Origin: Oscillospiraceae bacterium
GTDB lineage: Bacteria > Bacillota_A > Clostridia > Oscillospirales > Oscillospiraceae
DNA length: 13,601 nt
Direction of reading: 5' to 3'
NCBI GenBank assembly: GCA_017550765.1
Contig: JAFZOC010000099.1
Coordinates: 1-13,601 of the forward strand
Positions 1 through 5,779 of this stretch are shown one piece after another; the first letter of the stretch is position 1; every line of letters begins with the position of its first letter. Both the position numbers and the translations under genes were made by a program. The notes beneath the pieces were generated by a model that was not told the DNA's origin, did no database searches, and saw only the letters and a program-made list of their open reading frames with translations.

Positions 1-1
1 C

Positions 2-1228
2 CGGTGGGAGCCGCTGCCCGCCCCTGCGCCGGCGCCTCTGCCGCCGCCGCTGGCCCCGCGCCTGCGGGCTGCGGCACGGCAGGGTGCGGAGGACCTGCGC
101 TGCGGGCTGGATGTGGGCGGTACAGACATCAAGATCGTCCTGAGCCGCGATCGGCAGATCCTCCTGGCGGAGGAATTCGACTGGGACCCCTCCCGCTACA
201 CCACGGCGGAGGAGCTGATGGCGCCGATCTTGGATCTGCTGCGCCGGAGCCTGGAGAAGGCTCTGCCGGGCGAGCGGGGGAAGCTCGCGTCCCTGGGCCT
301 GAGTTTTCCGGACGTGGCGATCCGGGACCGGATCCTGGGCGGCAGGACCCCCAAGACCCGCGGTATCCGGCAGAACTACGGCCCGACCCAATATGAAGAA
401 GAGCTGCTGACGCTCAGCAGCCTGACGGAGCGCCTGGCCTCCTTTTGCCGGGAGGGCGCCCGGGTGCACGTCCTGAACGACGGATCCATGGCCGCCTTCA
501 GCGCGGCTGTGGAGCTGGCCTGTTCCGGGGAAGACGAAGCGCTGGCAAAGGGCGTCTTCGCCCACTCCCTGGGCACCGATCTGGGCAGCGGCTGGCTCCG
601 GGCGGACGGCACGGTGCCGCCCATCCCCCTGGAGCTCTACGATCTGCTGATCGACCTGGGCAGCTTCCCCCAGCGTTTGCGCAGTCCCAGGGACCTTCGC
701 GCCACCCGGAACGAGAACTCGGGCCTGCCCGGCGCCCGGCGCTATCTGGGCCAGGCGGCGGCCTATCGTCTGGCATGGGAACGGCGGCCGGAGCTCCTGG
801 CCGGAGAGACGGAGGAGCGGGACGGGATCCTGCAGATCCGGACCGAGCCGGAAGACCGGCGCAAGCCCTGCCTGGAAAAACTCATGGTACAGGCGGAGGC
901 GGGCGATCCCGACGCCGAGGCCGTCTTCCGCCAGATCGGGGCGAATTTCGGGCAGATCTCCCGTGAGATCCGGACGCTGCTGGCCCCGGAGACCGACAGG
1001 CGCTATCTCTTCGGCCGCTTCGTGCGCCATCCCGGCTGTTTCCGGCTGCTGCAGGAGGGCTGCGCCGCCGTCATGCCGGAGCTGGAGCTGGTGGCGGCGG
1101 ACGAGGAACTGGCAGCCTCGCCCCTGATGCGCGTTCTGGCAGCCCGGGGCGAGGGGAGCGTCGCCCGCTTCGGCCAGGCCGTGGGCGCGATCGTGTACGG
1201 GATCTTTGCAGAGGAGGGAGACACATGA
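2..1228 (+). CDS. ROK/ASKHA-type sugar kinase, 5' end outside window
   Basis: The frame is open from the first bases, so the start lies upstream; the GTG at 113 lies inside the phosphate-1 motif and is not a start. The visible product is about 408 residues. It begins with a stretch very rich in Pro and Ala (about 25 residues), then CGLDVGGTDIKIVL, the ATP phosphate-1 loop of the actin/hexokinase superfamily. Further on come VLNDGSMAAF, which sits where ROK kinases keep the catalytic Asp, and GTDLGSGW, which resembles the phosphate-2 loop. The C-terminal YLFGRFVRHPG segment is where the adenosine site would be. The stop overlaps the D-lyxose isomerase start by ATGA, so the two are translationally coupled. 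A kinase for the ketose made by the isomerase (xylulose or fructose) is an inference. It could instead be a glucokinase-like or regulatory ROK protein; no DNA-binding domain is visible, but the N terminus is missing. Confidence 0.75.
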   Translation, partial: RWEPLPAPAPAPLPPPLAPRLRAAARQGAEDLRCGLDVGGTDIKIVLSRDRQILLAEEFDWDPSRYTTAEELMAPILDLLRRSLEKALPGERGKLASLGLSFPDVAIRDRILGGRTPKTRGIRQNYGPTQYEEELLTLSSLTERLASFCREGARVHVLNDGSMAAFSAAVELACSGEDEALAKGVFAHSLGTDLGSGWLRADGTVPPIPLELYDLLIDLGSFPQRLRSPRDLRATRNENSGLPGARRYLGQAAAYRLAWERRPELLAGETEERDGILQIRTEPEDRRKPCLEKLMVQAEAGDPDAEAVFRQIGANFGQISREIRTLLAPETDRRYLFGRFVRHPGCFRLLQEGCAAVMPELELVAADEELAASPLMRVLAARGEGSVARFGQAVGAIVYGIFAEEGDT

Positions 1229-1911
1229 AACGCAGTCAGATCAACGCGGCGCTCCGGGAGATGGAGCAGTTCATCCGGGACTGGCGGATCGCCCTGCCGC
1301 CTTTCTGCGGCTACACGCCCGAACAGTGGCAGAGCCTGGGCCACGGATACGATGAGATCCGGGACTGCAAGCTGGGCTGGGACATCACGGACTACGGACT
1401 GGGCGACTTCGACCGGGTGGGCTTTTCCCTGATCACCATCCGCAACGGCTGCCGCGCCATGCCGGAGAAGTATCCGAAGGTCTACGCGGAGAAGCTGCTG
1501 TACCTGAAGGAAGGGCAGTATTCGCCCATGCACTTCCACTGGTACAAGACGGAGGACATCATCAACAGGGCCGGCGGCAATGTGCTCATCCGCGTCTACA
1601 GGTCCCTGCCCGACGAGCAGATCGACCGGGAGAGCGAGGTCGTCGTGATGACCGACGGCTACCGCCGCAGCGTCCCTGCCGGGACCCAGATCCGTCTGAC
1701 GCCGGGGGAGAGCATCCACATCTATCAGGGGCTCTATCACGACTTCGAGGTGGAGCCGGGCACCGGTCCTGTGCTCCTGGGCGAAGTGAGCCAGTGCAAC
1801 GACGACGAACACGACAACCGCTTCGAGCCGCCCGTGGGCCGCTTCCCCACGATCGAGGAGGACGAGCCGCCCTACCGTCTGCTCTGCAGCGAATATCCTC
1901 CCGCCAAGTGA
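1225..1911 (+). CDS. D-lyxose isomerase (cupin type)
   Basis: A 228-residue cytosolic cupin enzyme expected to interconvert D-lyxose and D-xylulose, and often D-mannose and D-fructose, using a divalent metal such as Mn. The metal-ligand set is visible: H103 and H105 in MHFHWY, E110 in KTED, and H172 in GLYHDF. Spacing matches the structurally known family members within one residue. The conserved tail GEVSQCNDDEHDNRF is also present, and the length is typical. The ATG overlaps the stop of the upstream kinase (ATGA), and GAGGAGGGAG just upstream supplies the ribosome binding site. With the kinase it would turn a rare aldose into a phosphorylated ketose feeding the pentose phosphate or glycolytic pathway. 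The gene ends at a long hairpin and appears to be the last gene of its operon. Family assignment is firm; the preferred sugar cannot be read from sequence. Confidence 0.93.
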   Translation: MKRSQINAALREMEQFIRDWRIALPPFCGYTPEQWQSLGHGYDEIRDCKLGWDITDYGLGDFDRVGFSLITIRNGCRAMPEKYPKVYAEKLLYLKEGQYSPMHFHWYKTEDIINRAGGNVLIRVYRSLPDEQIDRESEVVVMTDGYRRSVPAGTQIRLTPGESIHIYQGLYHDFEVEPGTGPVLLGEVSQCNDDEHDNRFEPPVGRFPTIEEDEPPYRLLCSEYPPAK

Positions 1912-1924
1912 GCGGGGACACGAA

Positions 1925-1963
1925 GAGCCGGCAGGCTCCCTCTTTTGGGGAGCCTGCCGGCTC
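1925..1963 (+). terminator. 16-bp perfect hairpin after lyxose isomerase operon
   Basis: The arms at 1925-1940 and 1948-1963 are perfectly complementary over 16 bp with a 7-nt loop (TCTTTTG). It begins 13 bp after the isomerase stop. There is no real T-run on either side (AGTCTTGTC follows), so it may act as a weak intrinsic terminator, a transcript-end stabiliser, or a shared end for the converging EamA gene. Its 3' arm ends in CGGCTC, which is repeated in every good unit of the adjacent tandem repeat. Confidence 0.6.
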
Positions 1964-1964
1964 A

Positions 1965-2108
1965 GTCTTGTCACGGCTCGGTCTTGTCACGGCTCAGTCT
2001 TGTCACGGCTCGGTCTTGTCACGGCTCGGTCTTGTCGCAGCTCGGGATCATCATATCCCGGCCATGTCACAGTTCGGCAAGGGTATGGCTCGGTCTTGTC
2101 ACGGCTCC
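1965..2108. repeat. 16-bp tandem repeat, nine units in register
   Basis: The consensus unit is GTCTTGTCACGGCTCG. Units 1-4 (1965-2028) are identical except for one base, unit 5 (2029-2044) has two changes, units 6-8 (2045-2092) are strongly diverged, and unit 9 (2093-2108) returns to consensus except for its last base. All nine keep exact 16-bp phase, so no indel has occurred. A tenth block (2109-2124) still matches about 9 of 16 positions. Sixteen is not a multiple of three, and the array lies between converging genes, so it is non-coding. Confidence 0.9.
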
Positions 2109-2167
2109 GAATCGCCACGGCGGTGGACGGACGGTCCGTCTCCGCTCGTTCTTGGCTACGGGGCCGC

Positions 2168-3094
2168 TCAGCGCTCGTCCGCGGGCCTGCGATCTTTCGG
2201 CGCGGTCCGCTGGACCCCGTAGATCCCCAGCAGGATCAGCGCGCAGCATAGGATGCCCGACCAGCCGACCGGCTCGCGGAGAAAGACCGCCCCGGCGAAC
2301 ACCGAGACCGCGGTGGTCAAATTGGCGAACACGGTGATCTGGGCCACAGACAGGCCCGTGATGGCGTAGGAGGACAGGAAGTAGCTCACCACCGAGCAGC
2401 AGAGGGCGAGAAAGAGCATGGACAGCAGATAGCTCCGGTCCGAGAGCGGCCGCAGATAGGCGAGAGGGTCGCTCCGGCAGCTCAGCAGCGCCAGCGCGGT
2501 GAACACCGCCGCGCCGATCGCCATCATCGTATAGGTCCGCTCGAAGGGGGAGAAGTCCCGGGAGATGCCACGGCTCAGCAGCGTATACGCCGCGGCGGAG
2601 AGCACCGCCACCAGCAGCCCCGCCACGCCGATCCAGTCCAGGCGGCCGCTGCTCTTGCTCATGAGCCCGATACCGATCACGCCGCCCACGGAGACGAGAC
2701 TGAAGATCAGCTGCCCCGCGCTGGGCCGCTCCCGGAGGATCGGCCAGGCGGCGAGGGTGGACACGACGGGGATCAGCGCGATCATGACCCCGGAGAAGAC
2801 CGTGGTGGAGTGGAGCAGGCCGTATTGCTCGCCGAAGAAATAGATCACCGGCTCGGCCAGCCCCAGGGCTACCAGAGGAAAGATCCGCTTCCCGCGGAGA
2901 TGCAGCCCGCCCAGCCGAGTCGGGAGCAGAAGGCTCATCACGAGCAGGGCCAGCAGGAAGCGGTGGCTGAGCAAGACCAGCACCGGCGCCCGGTCCAGGG
3001 CGGTGCGGGAGGCGAGGAAACTGAAGCCCCAGAACACATGGCCGATGATGGCGGCGAGGAAGATAGGCGCTTTGGATCGTTCGTTCTGTTCCAT
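2168..3094 (-). CDS. EamA/DMT-family membrane transporter
   Basis: A 308-residue, strongly hydrophobic protein with about ten predicted membrane helices in two similar halves, the standard layout of the drug/metabolite transporter superfamily (two EamA domains). Features seen are the N-terminal FLAAIIGHVFWGFSFLASR helix, PVVSTLAAWPILRERP at the end of the first half, and the matching ITVFANLTTAVSVFAGAVFLREP near the end of the second half; such helix plus RE-P endings are typical of EamA repeats. These proteins export or import small metabolites (amino acids, nucleosides, drugs), and the substrate cannot be predicted. The start is the first ATG after an in-frame stop eight codons upstream. 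No Shine-Dalgarno site is evident, unlike at its neighbours. The gene is divergent from the nuclease gene and converges on the lyxose isomerase operon. There is no sign that it belongs functionally to either. Confidence 0.9.
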   Translation of the reverse strand: MEQNERSKAPIFLAAIIGHVFWGFSFLASRTALDRAPVLVLLSHRFLLALLVMSLLLPTRLGGLHLRGKRIFPLVALGLAEPVIYFFGEQYGLLHSTTVFSGVMIALIPVVSTLAAWPILRERPSAGQLIFSLVSVGGVIGIGLMSKSSGRLDWIGVAGLLVAVLSAAAYTLLSRGISRDFSPFERTYTMMAIGAAVFTALALLSCRSDPLAYLRPLSDRSYLLSMLFLALCCSVVSYFLSSYAITGLSVAQITVFANLTTAVSVFAGAVFLREPVGWSGILCCALILLGIYGVQRTAPKDRRPADER

Positions 3095-3167
3095 ATCGAT
3101 CGTGGACGGGCGCGCTCAAGAAGAGAGCGGCGGGTGTGGATACCTGTACAGCGGATGCGGTCGATCC

Positions 3168-3196
3168 AGTATACCACAGGACAGCGAAAGAAGCGA
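3168..3196 (-). promoter_or_regulatory. Predicted promoter for EamA gene
   Basis: Read on the minus strand there is an extended -10 element, TGTGGTATACT, with the hexamer TATACT at 3173-3168. A weak -35 (TCGCTT, 3196-3191) lies at 17-bp spacing. It would give a leader of about 65 nt before the ATG at 3094. The extended TG motif would compensate for the poor -35. Confidence 0.4.
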
Positions 3197-3282
3197 GAGC
3201 AAAGTGCGAAGGGGGAGGTCCTTCAGGAGCGCGAAAGGAAGGCTCGTCCCGCGCTCGATGCCTTTGAACGTGCCGGTATGCC

Positions 3283-3311
3283 TTGCGCCGGCAGACGAAC
3301 TGTGGTACATT
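3283..3311 (+). promoter_or_regulatory. Predicted promoter for nuclease-protease operon
   Basis: TTGCGC (3283-3288), a 17-bp spacer and TACATT (3306-3311) form a plausible sigma-A promoter, with TGTGG directly before the -10. The first gene starts at 3342, giving a short leader of about 25 nt. Its -10 flank CTGTGGTA is the same octamer that precedes the -10 of the divergent EamA promoter. Confidence 0.45.
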
Positions 3312-3341
3312 GTAAAAAAGAGAGAGACAGGAGATGGGAAC

Positions 3342-4523
3342 ATGAAGACCCTGATCGAACTGTACGACGAACGTCCGCTGGAGAACGTTCTGGGCGTGGA
3401 GATGTTCCGGCCGGAGCGGGTCGTATATATCTGCCCCAAGGCGGTCGCCTCGGACCCGCGGACCAAGAGACAGCTACGGGCCTATTTCGAGCATCGGGGC
3501 CTGTCGCCCAAGCTGCAGCTGATGCAGGTCGACGTCTACGACGCGGAGGCCGTGCTGCAGCGTCTGCGCGAGATCCTGGCACGAGATCCGGACTGCGCCA
3601 TCGACATCACCGGCGGCACGGACGCGGTCCTTTTCGCGGCCGGGCTCCTCAGCGCCGAGGCCCGGGTCCCGGTGTTCACCTACAGCCGCCGGCAGAACAG
3701 GTTCTACGACATCCGCAACGCGCCCTTCGCCGCGGAGCTCGCCTGCGACGTCCGCTACAGCGTGGAGGACTGCTTCCGCATGGCCGGCGGCGTCATGCGC
3801 TCCGGGCGGGTGGACCACGACGCACTGGGCAGCTATATGCCGGATATCGAGCCCTTCTTCCGGCTGTATATGGCCCACCGGCGCGAATGGATCAAGATCG
3901 TCAATTTCCTGCAGCGCGTCTCCCAGACGGTGCCGGAGGGCCCGATCCCGCTGGAGGTCCGCGGCGCCTATGAAGTGAAAGGGGAGCGCGGCTCCAGGAT
4001 CCAAGCCCCGGAGGCGGCGCTCCGGGACCTGGAGGAGATCGGCTTCCTGCAGGATCTGCGCATCGAGCCGGAAGAGCGCGTCAGCTTCCGCTTCCGGGAC
4101 CAGCAGATCCGCGCCTGGCTCCGGGATGTGGGGAGCGTGCTGGAGCTCTATGTGTACAAGACCTGTGTGGACCTGGAGCTCTTCGACGACGTGCGGATCA
4201 GCGCGGTGGTGGACTGGGAGGCGAACATGAAGGCCAACGCGGTCAGCAACGAGCTGGACGTGATGTGCACCCGCGGCGTGACGCCGGTCTTCATCAGCTG
4301 TAAGACCTGCGATGTGAAGACCGAGGCGCTCAATGAGCTCGCGATCCTGCGGGACCGCTTCGGCGGCCAGATGGCGAAGGCCGCCATCGTGACCGCCGAG
4401 CGGGGGAGCACCGTGATGCGGAACCGCGCCGGCGAACTGAACATCCGCGTGATCGACCTCAGCGATCTGCAGGCCGGACGGGCCAAAGAGCGCATCCGGG
4501 CCCTGATGCGCGCAGAGCGATAG
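3342..4523 (+). CDS. Card1/Can2-like CARF-nuclease (DUF1887 family), no CRISPR visible
   Basis: A 393-residue protein. ATG 3342 is chosen because AGGAG at 3329-3333 lies 8 nt upstream and a promoter lies just before it; longer in-frame starts would run through the promoter. Residues 1-125 form a CARF-like Rossmann domain: TLIELYDERPLENVL, then IDITGGTD at 87-94, the counterpart of the NxTGGTK ligand loop. A middle region (about 170-262) looks like a helical or winged-helix linker. Residues 263-375 are the PD-(D/E)XK nuclease: E268 in LELYVY, E304 and D306 in NELDV, and K321 in FISCKT. In Card1 this domain cuts nucleic acid when the CARF domain binds cyclic tetra-adenylate. Here the Lys of GGTK is Asp and the acidic residue two before the catalytic Lys is Ser. 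It is probably co-transcribed with the protease gene 75 bp downstream. Family is confident; activator and substrate are unknown. Confidence 0.85.
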   Translation: MKTLIELYDERPLENVLGVEMFRPERVVYICPKAVASDPRTKRQLRAYFEHRGLSPKLQLMQVDVYDAEAVLQRLREILARDPDCAIDITGGTDAVLFAAGLLSAEARVPVFTYSRRQNRFYDIRNAPFAAELACDVRYSVEDCFRMAGGVMRSGRVDHDALGSYMPDIEPFFRLYMAHRREWIKIVNFLQRVSQTVPEGPIPLEVRGAYEVKGERGSRIQAPEAALRDLEEIGFLQDLRIEPEERVSFRFRDQQIRAWLRDVGSVLELYVYKTCVDLELFDDVRISAVVDWEANMKANAVSNELDVMCTRGVTPVFISCKTCDVKTEALNELAILRDRFGGQMAKAAIVTAERGSTVMRNRAGELNIRVIDLSDLQAGRAKERIRALMRAER

Positions 4524-4598
4524 GGAGAGAAGGAGAGCAGGTGCTCCGCCCATGGCAGAGCGCCTCTGTGAGCATACATCGAGCGGGGGAGGACGCCC

Positions 4599-5282
4599 AT
4601 GGACGGGAAGGACGCGGGGGACATGAGGAGCGCGGCGCAGTGCAGAGCAGGGATCCTGGTCTGCCATGACGGGACCCTGCGGGAGGACGAGCAGCTCTGC
4701 GTCCGTAAAGCGGTGATGGGCCTGCGTGCGGTCTTCCCTTTCGCCCGGGTGCTGAACGTGGGCTGCGGCCGCTGGGGCGGCGCCATGAGCGACGCGCTCC
4801 CGAAGGGGACGGAGAACGAGGAGGGACGCTGCAACGCATCCCGGATCCTCCGGCGGATGTACGCCGCGCGCAAGGCGGAGCCCGGCGCCTGGGCAGCTGT
4901 CCTCTTCACCGGCCGTGACCTGTATCTCCCGAGACAGAGCTGGTGCTTCGGCGCGGCCAGCTACCGCCAGCGCGTCACCGTACAGAGCCTGGTCCGATAC
5001 CGGGACCTGTCCGCGGCGGAGCGGGAGCTCTGCGTCCGGCGGACCCTGCGGCACGAGCTGGGCCATGTGTTCGGCATGGCGGCAGACCGCGCCCGGCCTG
5101 GCGTCGTGGATGATCGGGGCCTGCACTGCACGTCGCCCGGCTGCTCCATGCGCCAGACGGGGAAGCTCCGGGACCTGCTGGTCTGCGCCGCGGAGGAGGA
5201 GCGCAGTGGGGAGCTCTTCTGTCCCCTCTGCCGGGCGGATCTGGCGCGGACCCTGGGAGAGCTGTCCGGCTGCTCCCGCTGA
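4599..5282 (+). CDS. Archaemetzincin-like zinc metalloprotease
   Basis: A 227-residue protein with no signal peptide, so probably cytosolic. ATG 4599 is preferred because GGAGG at 4588-4592 lies 6 nt upstream. The central DLYLPRQSWCFGAASY block resembles the archaemetzincin DL...FVFGeA strand region. The zinc site is HELGHVFG (152-159), then HC (176-177), CSM (182-184) and CPLC (208-211). This follows the family pattern HExxHxxG, HCx4CxM, CxxC, giving the catalytic zinc, the Met-turn and a second structural zinc cluster. It differs in that about 15 residues lie between HELGHVFG and the HC pair, so the usual third-ligand position is Ala. Archaemetzincins are presumed aminopeptidase-like proteases with poorly known substrates. 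It is the second gene after the Card1-like nuclease, before a strong terminator. Family assignment is good; role is unknown. Confidence 0.8.
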   Translation: MDGKDAGDMRSAAQCRAGILVCHDGTLREDEQLCVRKAVMGLRAVFPFARVLNVGCGRWGGAMSDALPKGTENEEGRCNASRILRRMYAARKAEPGAWAAVLFTGRDLYLPRQSWCFGAASYRQRVTVQSLVRYRDLSAAERELCVRRTLRHELGHVFGMAADRARPGVVDDRGLHCTSPGCSMRQTGKLRDLLVCAAEEERSGELFCPLCRADLARTLGELSGCSR

Positions 5283-5383
5283 GGCGACGAGGGCACCGCG
5301 ACGCGCAGTCGGTGTGCGGATCGGAGGGGATGCCCCGCAGCCACATCGGGACAAGAGAGAAAGCTCCATCGAAAACGAGGATC

Positions 5384-5429
5384 GCCCGAGGACAGTCGGA
5401 TGAGCCGGCTGTCCTCGGGCTCCTGTTTT
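5384..5429 (+). terminator. Intrinsic terminator of nuclease-protease operon
   Basis: The arms 5384-5399 and 5405-5420 form a 16-bp stem (15 Watson-Crick pairs and one T-G) with a 5-nt loop ATGAG, followed by TCCTGTTTT. It lies about 100 bp after the protease stop, so the two genes form a bounded unit. The 3' arm and T-run also form the first unit of the 26-bp repeat that follows. Confidence 0.85.
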
Positions 5430-5539
5430 GGCTGCCTTCGGAGGCGCGTTTGGTCGGTGGACTTCGGGCTCCCGTTTGACCGGTCATCTTCGGGCCTCTG
5501 TTTGGCCGGTCATCTTCGGGCTCCCGTTTGACCGACTGT
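5410..5539. repeat. 26-bp tandem repeat growing out of the terminator
   Basis: The core of the unit is CTTCGGGCTCCCGTTTGAC. Clear units are 5436-5461 (diverged), 5462-5487, 5488-5513 and 5514-5539, all exactly 26 bp. The stretch 5410-5435, which contains the terminator 3' arm and T-run, aligns as a diverged first copy. A partial copy (CTTCGCGTTCAC) follows at 5540. The array ends about 15 bp before the next promoter. There are no spacers between units, so this is not a CRISPR array. Confidence 0.85.
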
Positions 5540-5554
5540 CTTCGCGTTCACAGC

Positions 5555-5583
5555 TTGACATCGGAGCTTTGACACGCTACAAT
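5555..5583 (+). promoter_or_regulatory. Strong sigma-A promoter for lipoprotein-glycosyltransferase operon
   Basis: A perfect -35 (TTGACA, 5555-5560), 17-bp spacer and TACAAT (5578-5583, one mismatch from consensus). Transcription would start near 5590, leaving an untranslated leader of about 185-190 nt before the ATG at 5780. It is the best promoter in the window. Confidence 0.85.
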
Positions 5584-5590
5584 ATTGACG

Positions 5591-5764
5591 CGTGAAAGAT
5601 GTTCCCGACAGGGGATACGGGCGTTGGTTCGCCCGCGGAGCCTTTCACAGCCGGGGGCAGGACGCGGGACACGACGGGCGTCCGCCCTGAGCATACGGAC
5701 GGCCTATCTGCAGGCCGGTCTGCGACATGGCCCGGAAAGGACCGGCAGACCGGAGATGTTTTTC
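5591..5764 (+). promoter_or_regulatory. Structured 5' leader, candidate riboswitch or attenuator
   Basis: Several helices can be drawn by eye. GTGAAAG (5592-5598) pairs with CTTTCAC (5642-5648). This encloses a TTCCC/GGGGA hairpin (5602-5606/5611-5615, loop GACA) and a CGGGCG/CGCCCG hairpin (5618-5623/5630-5635), making a three-way junction. Next are CGTCCG/CGGACG (5679-5684/5696-5701), a possible GGCCT/AGGCC hairpin (5701-5705/5712-5716) and a terminator-like stem. The last two helices overlap, so they exclude each other. No consensus of a riboswitch class I know (c-di-GMP-I/II, TPP, SAM, purine, cobalamin, ydaO and others) was recognised. Regulation by this leader is an inference. Confidence 0.5.
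5715..5763 (+). terminator. Terminator-like hairpin directly before lipoprotein gene
   Basis: CCGGTCTGC (5715-5723) pairs perfectly with GCAGACCGG (5745-5753), followed by AGATG and TTTTT (5759-5763). The 21-nt loop is long. CCGGTC (5715-5720) can pair instead with GACCGG at 5740-5745, giving an alternative fold. Placed 16 nt before the start codon in a long leader, it fits premature termination controlled by the upstream structure. Confidence 0.5.
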
Positions 5765-5779
5765 TAAATGGAGGTCCAC

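Noticed and set aside
1794..2337. Open frames across the 16-bp repeat giving repetitive peptides such as LVTARSCHGS
   Set aside because: The 16-bp period shifts frame at each unit, so the peptide repeat is a by-product; no ribosome binding site or conserved domain.
3003..3341. N-terminal extension of the Card1-like protein to a 506-residue product
   Set aside because: It would run through the predicted promoters and lacks family similarity; the ATG at 3342 has AGGAG at ideal distance and starts exactly where the family fold starts.
3474..5369. Long minus-strand open frame of 631 codons opposite the nuclease and protease genes
   Set aside because: Composition (many Ala, Arg, His and Pro, no domains) is that of a shadow frame; the plus-strand genes have clear domains, ribosome binding sites and catalytic motifs.
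5436..5539. 26-bp repeats as a CRISPR array linked to the Card1-like gene
   Set aside because: Units abut with no unique spacers, are imperfect and relate to the adjacent terminator; no cas genes are present.
5768..5779. Lipoprotein start at ATG 5768
   Set aside because: This ATG overlaps the GGAGG element itself; the ATG at 5780 has correct spacing and gives a normal lipoprotein signal peptide.
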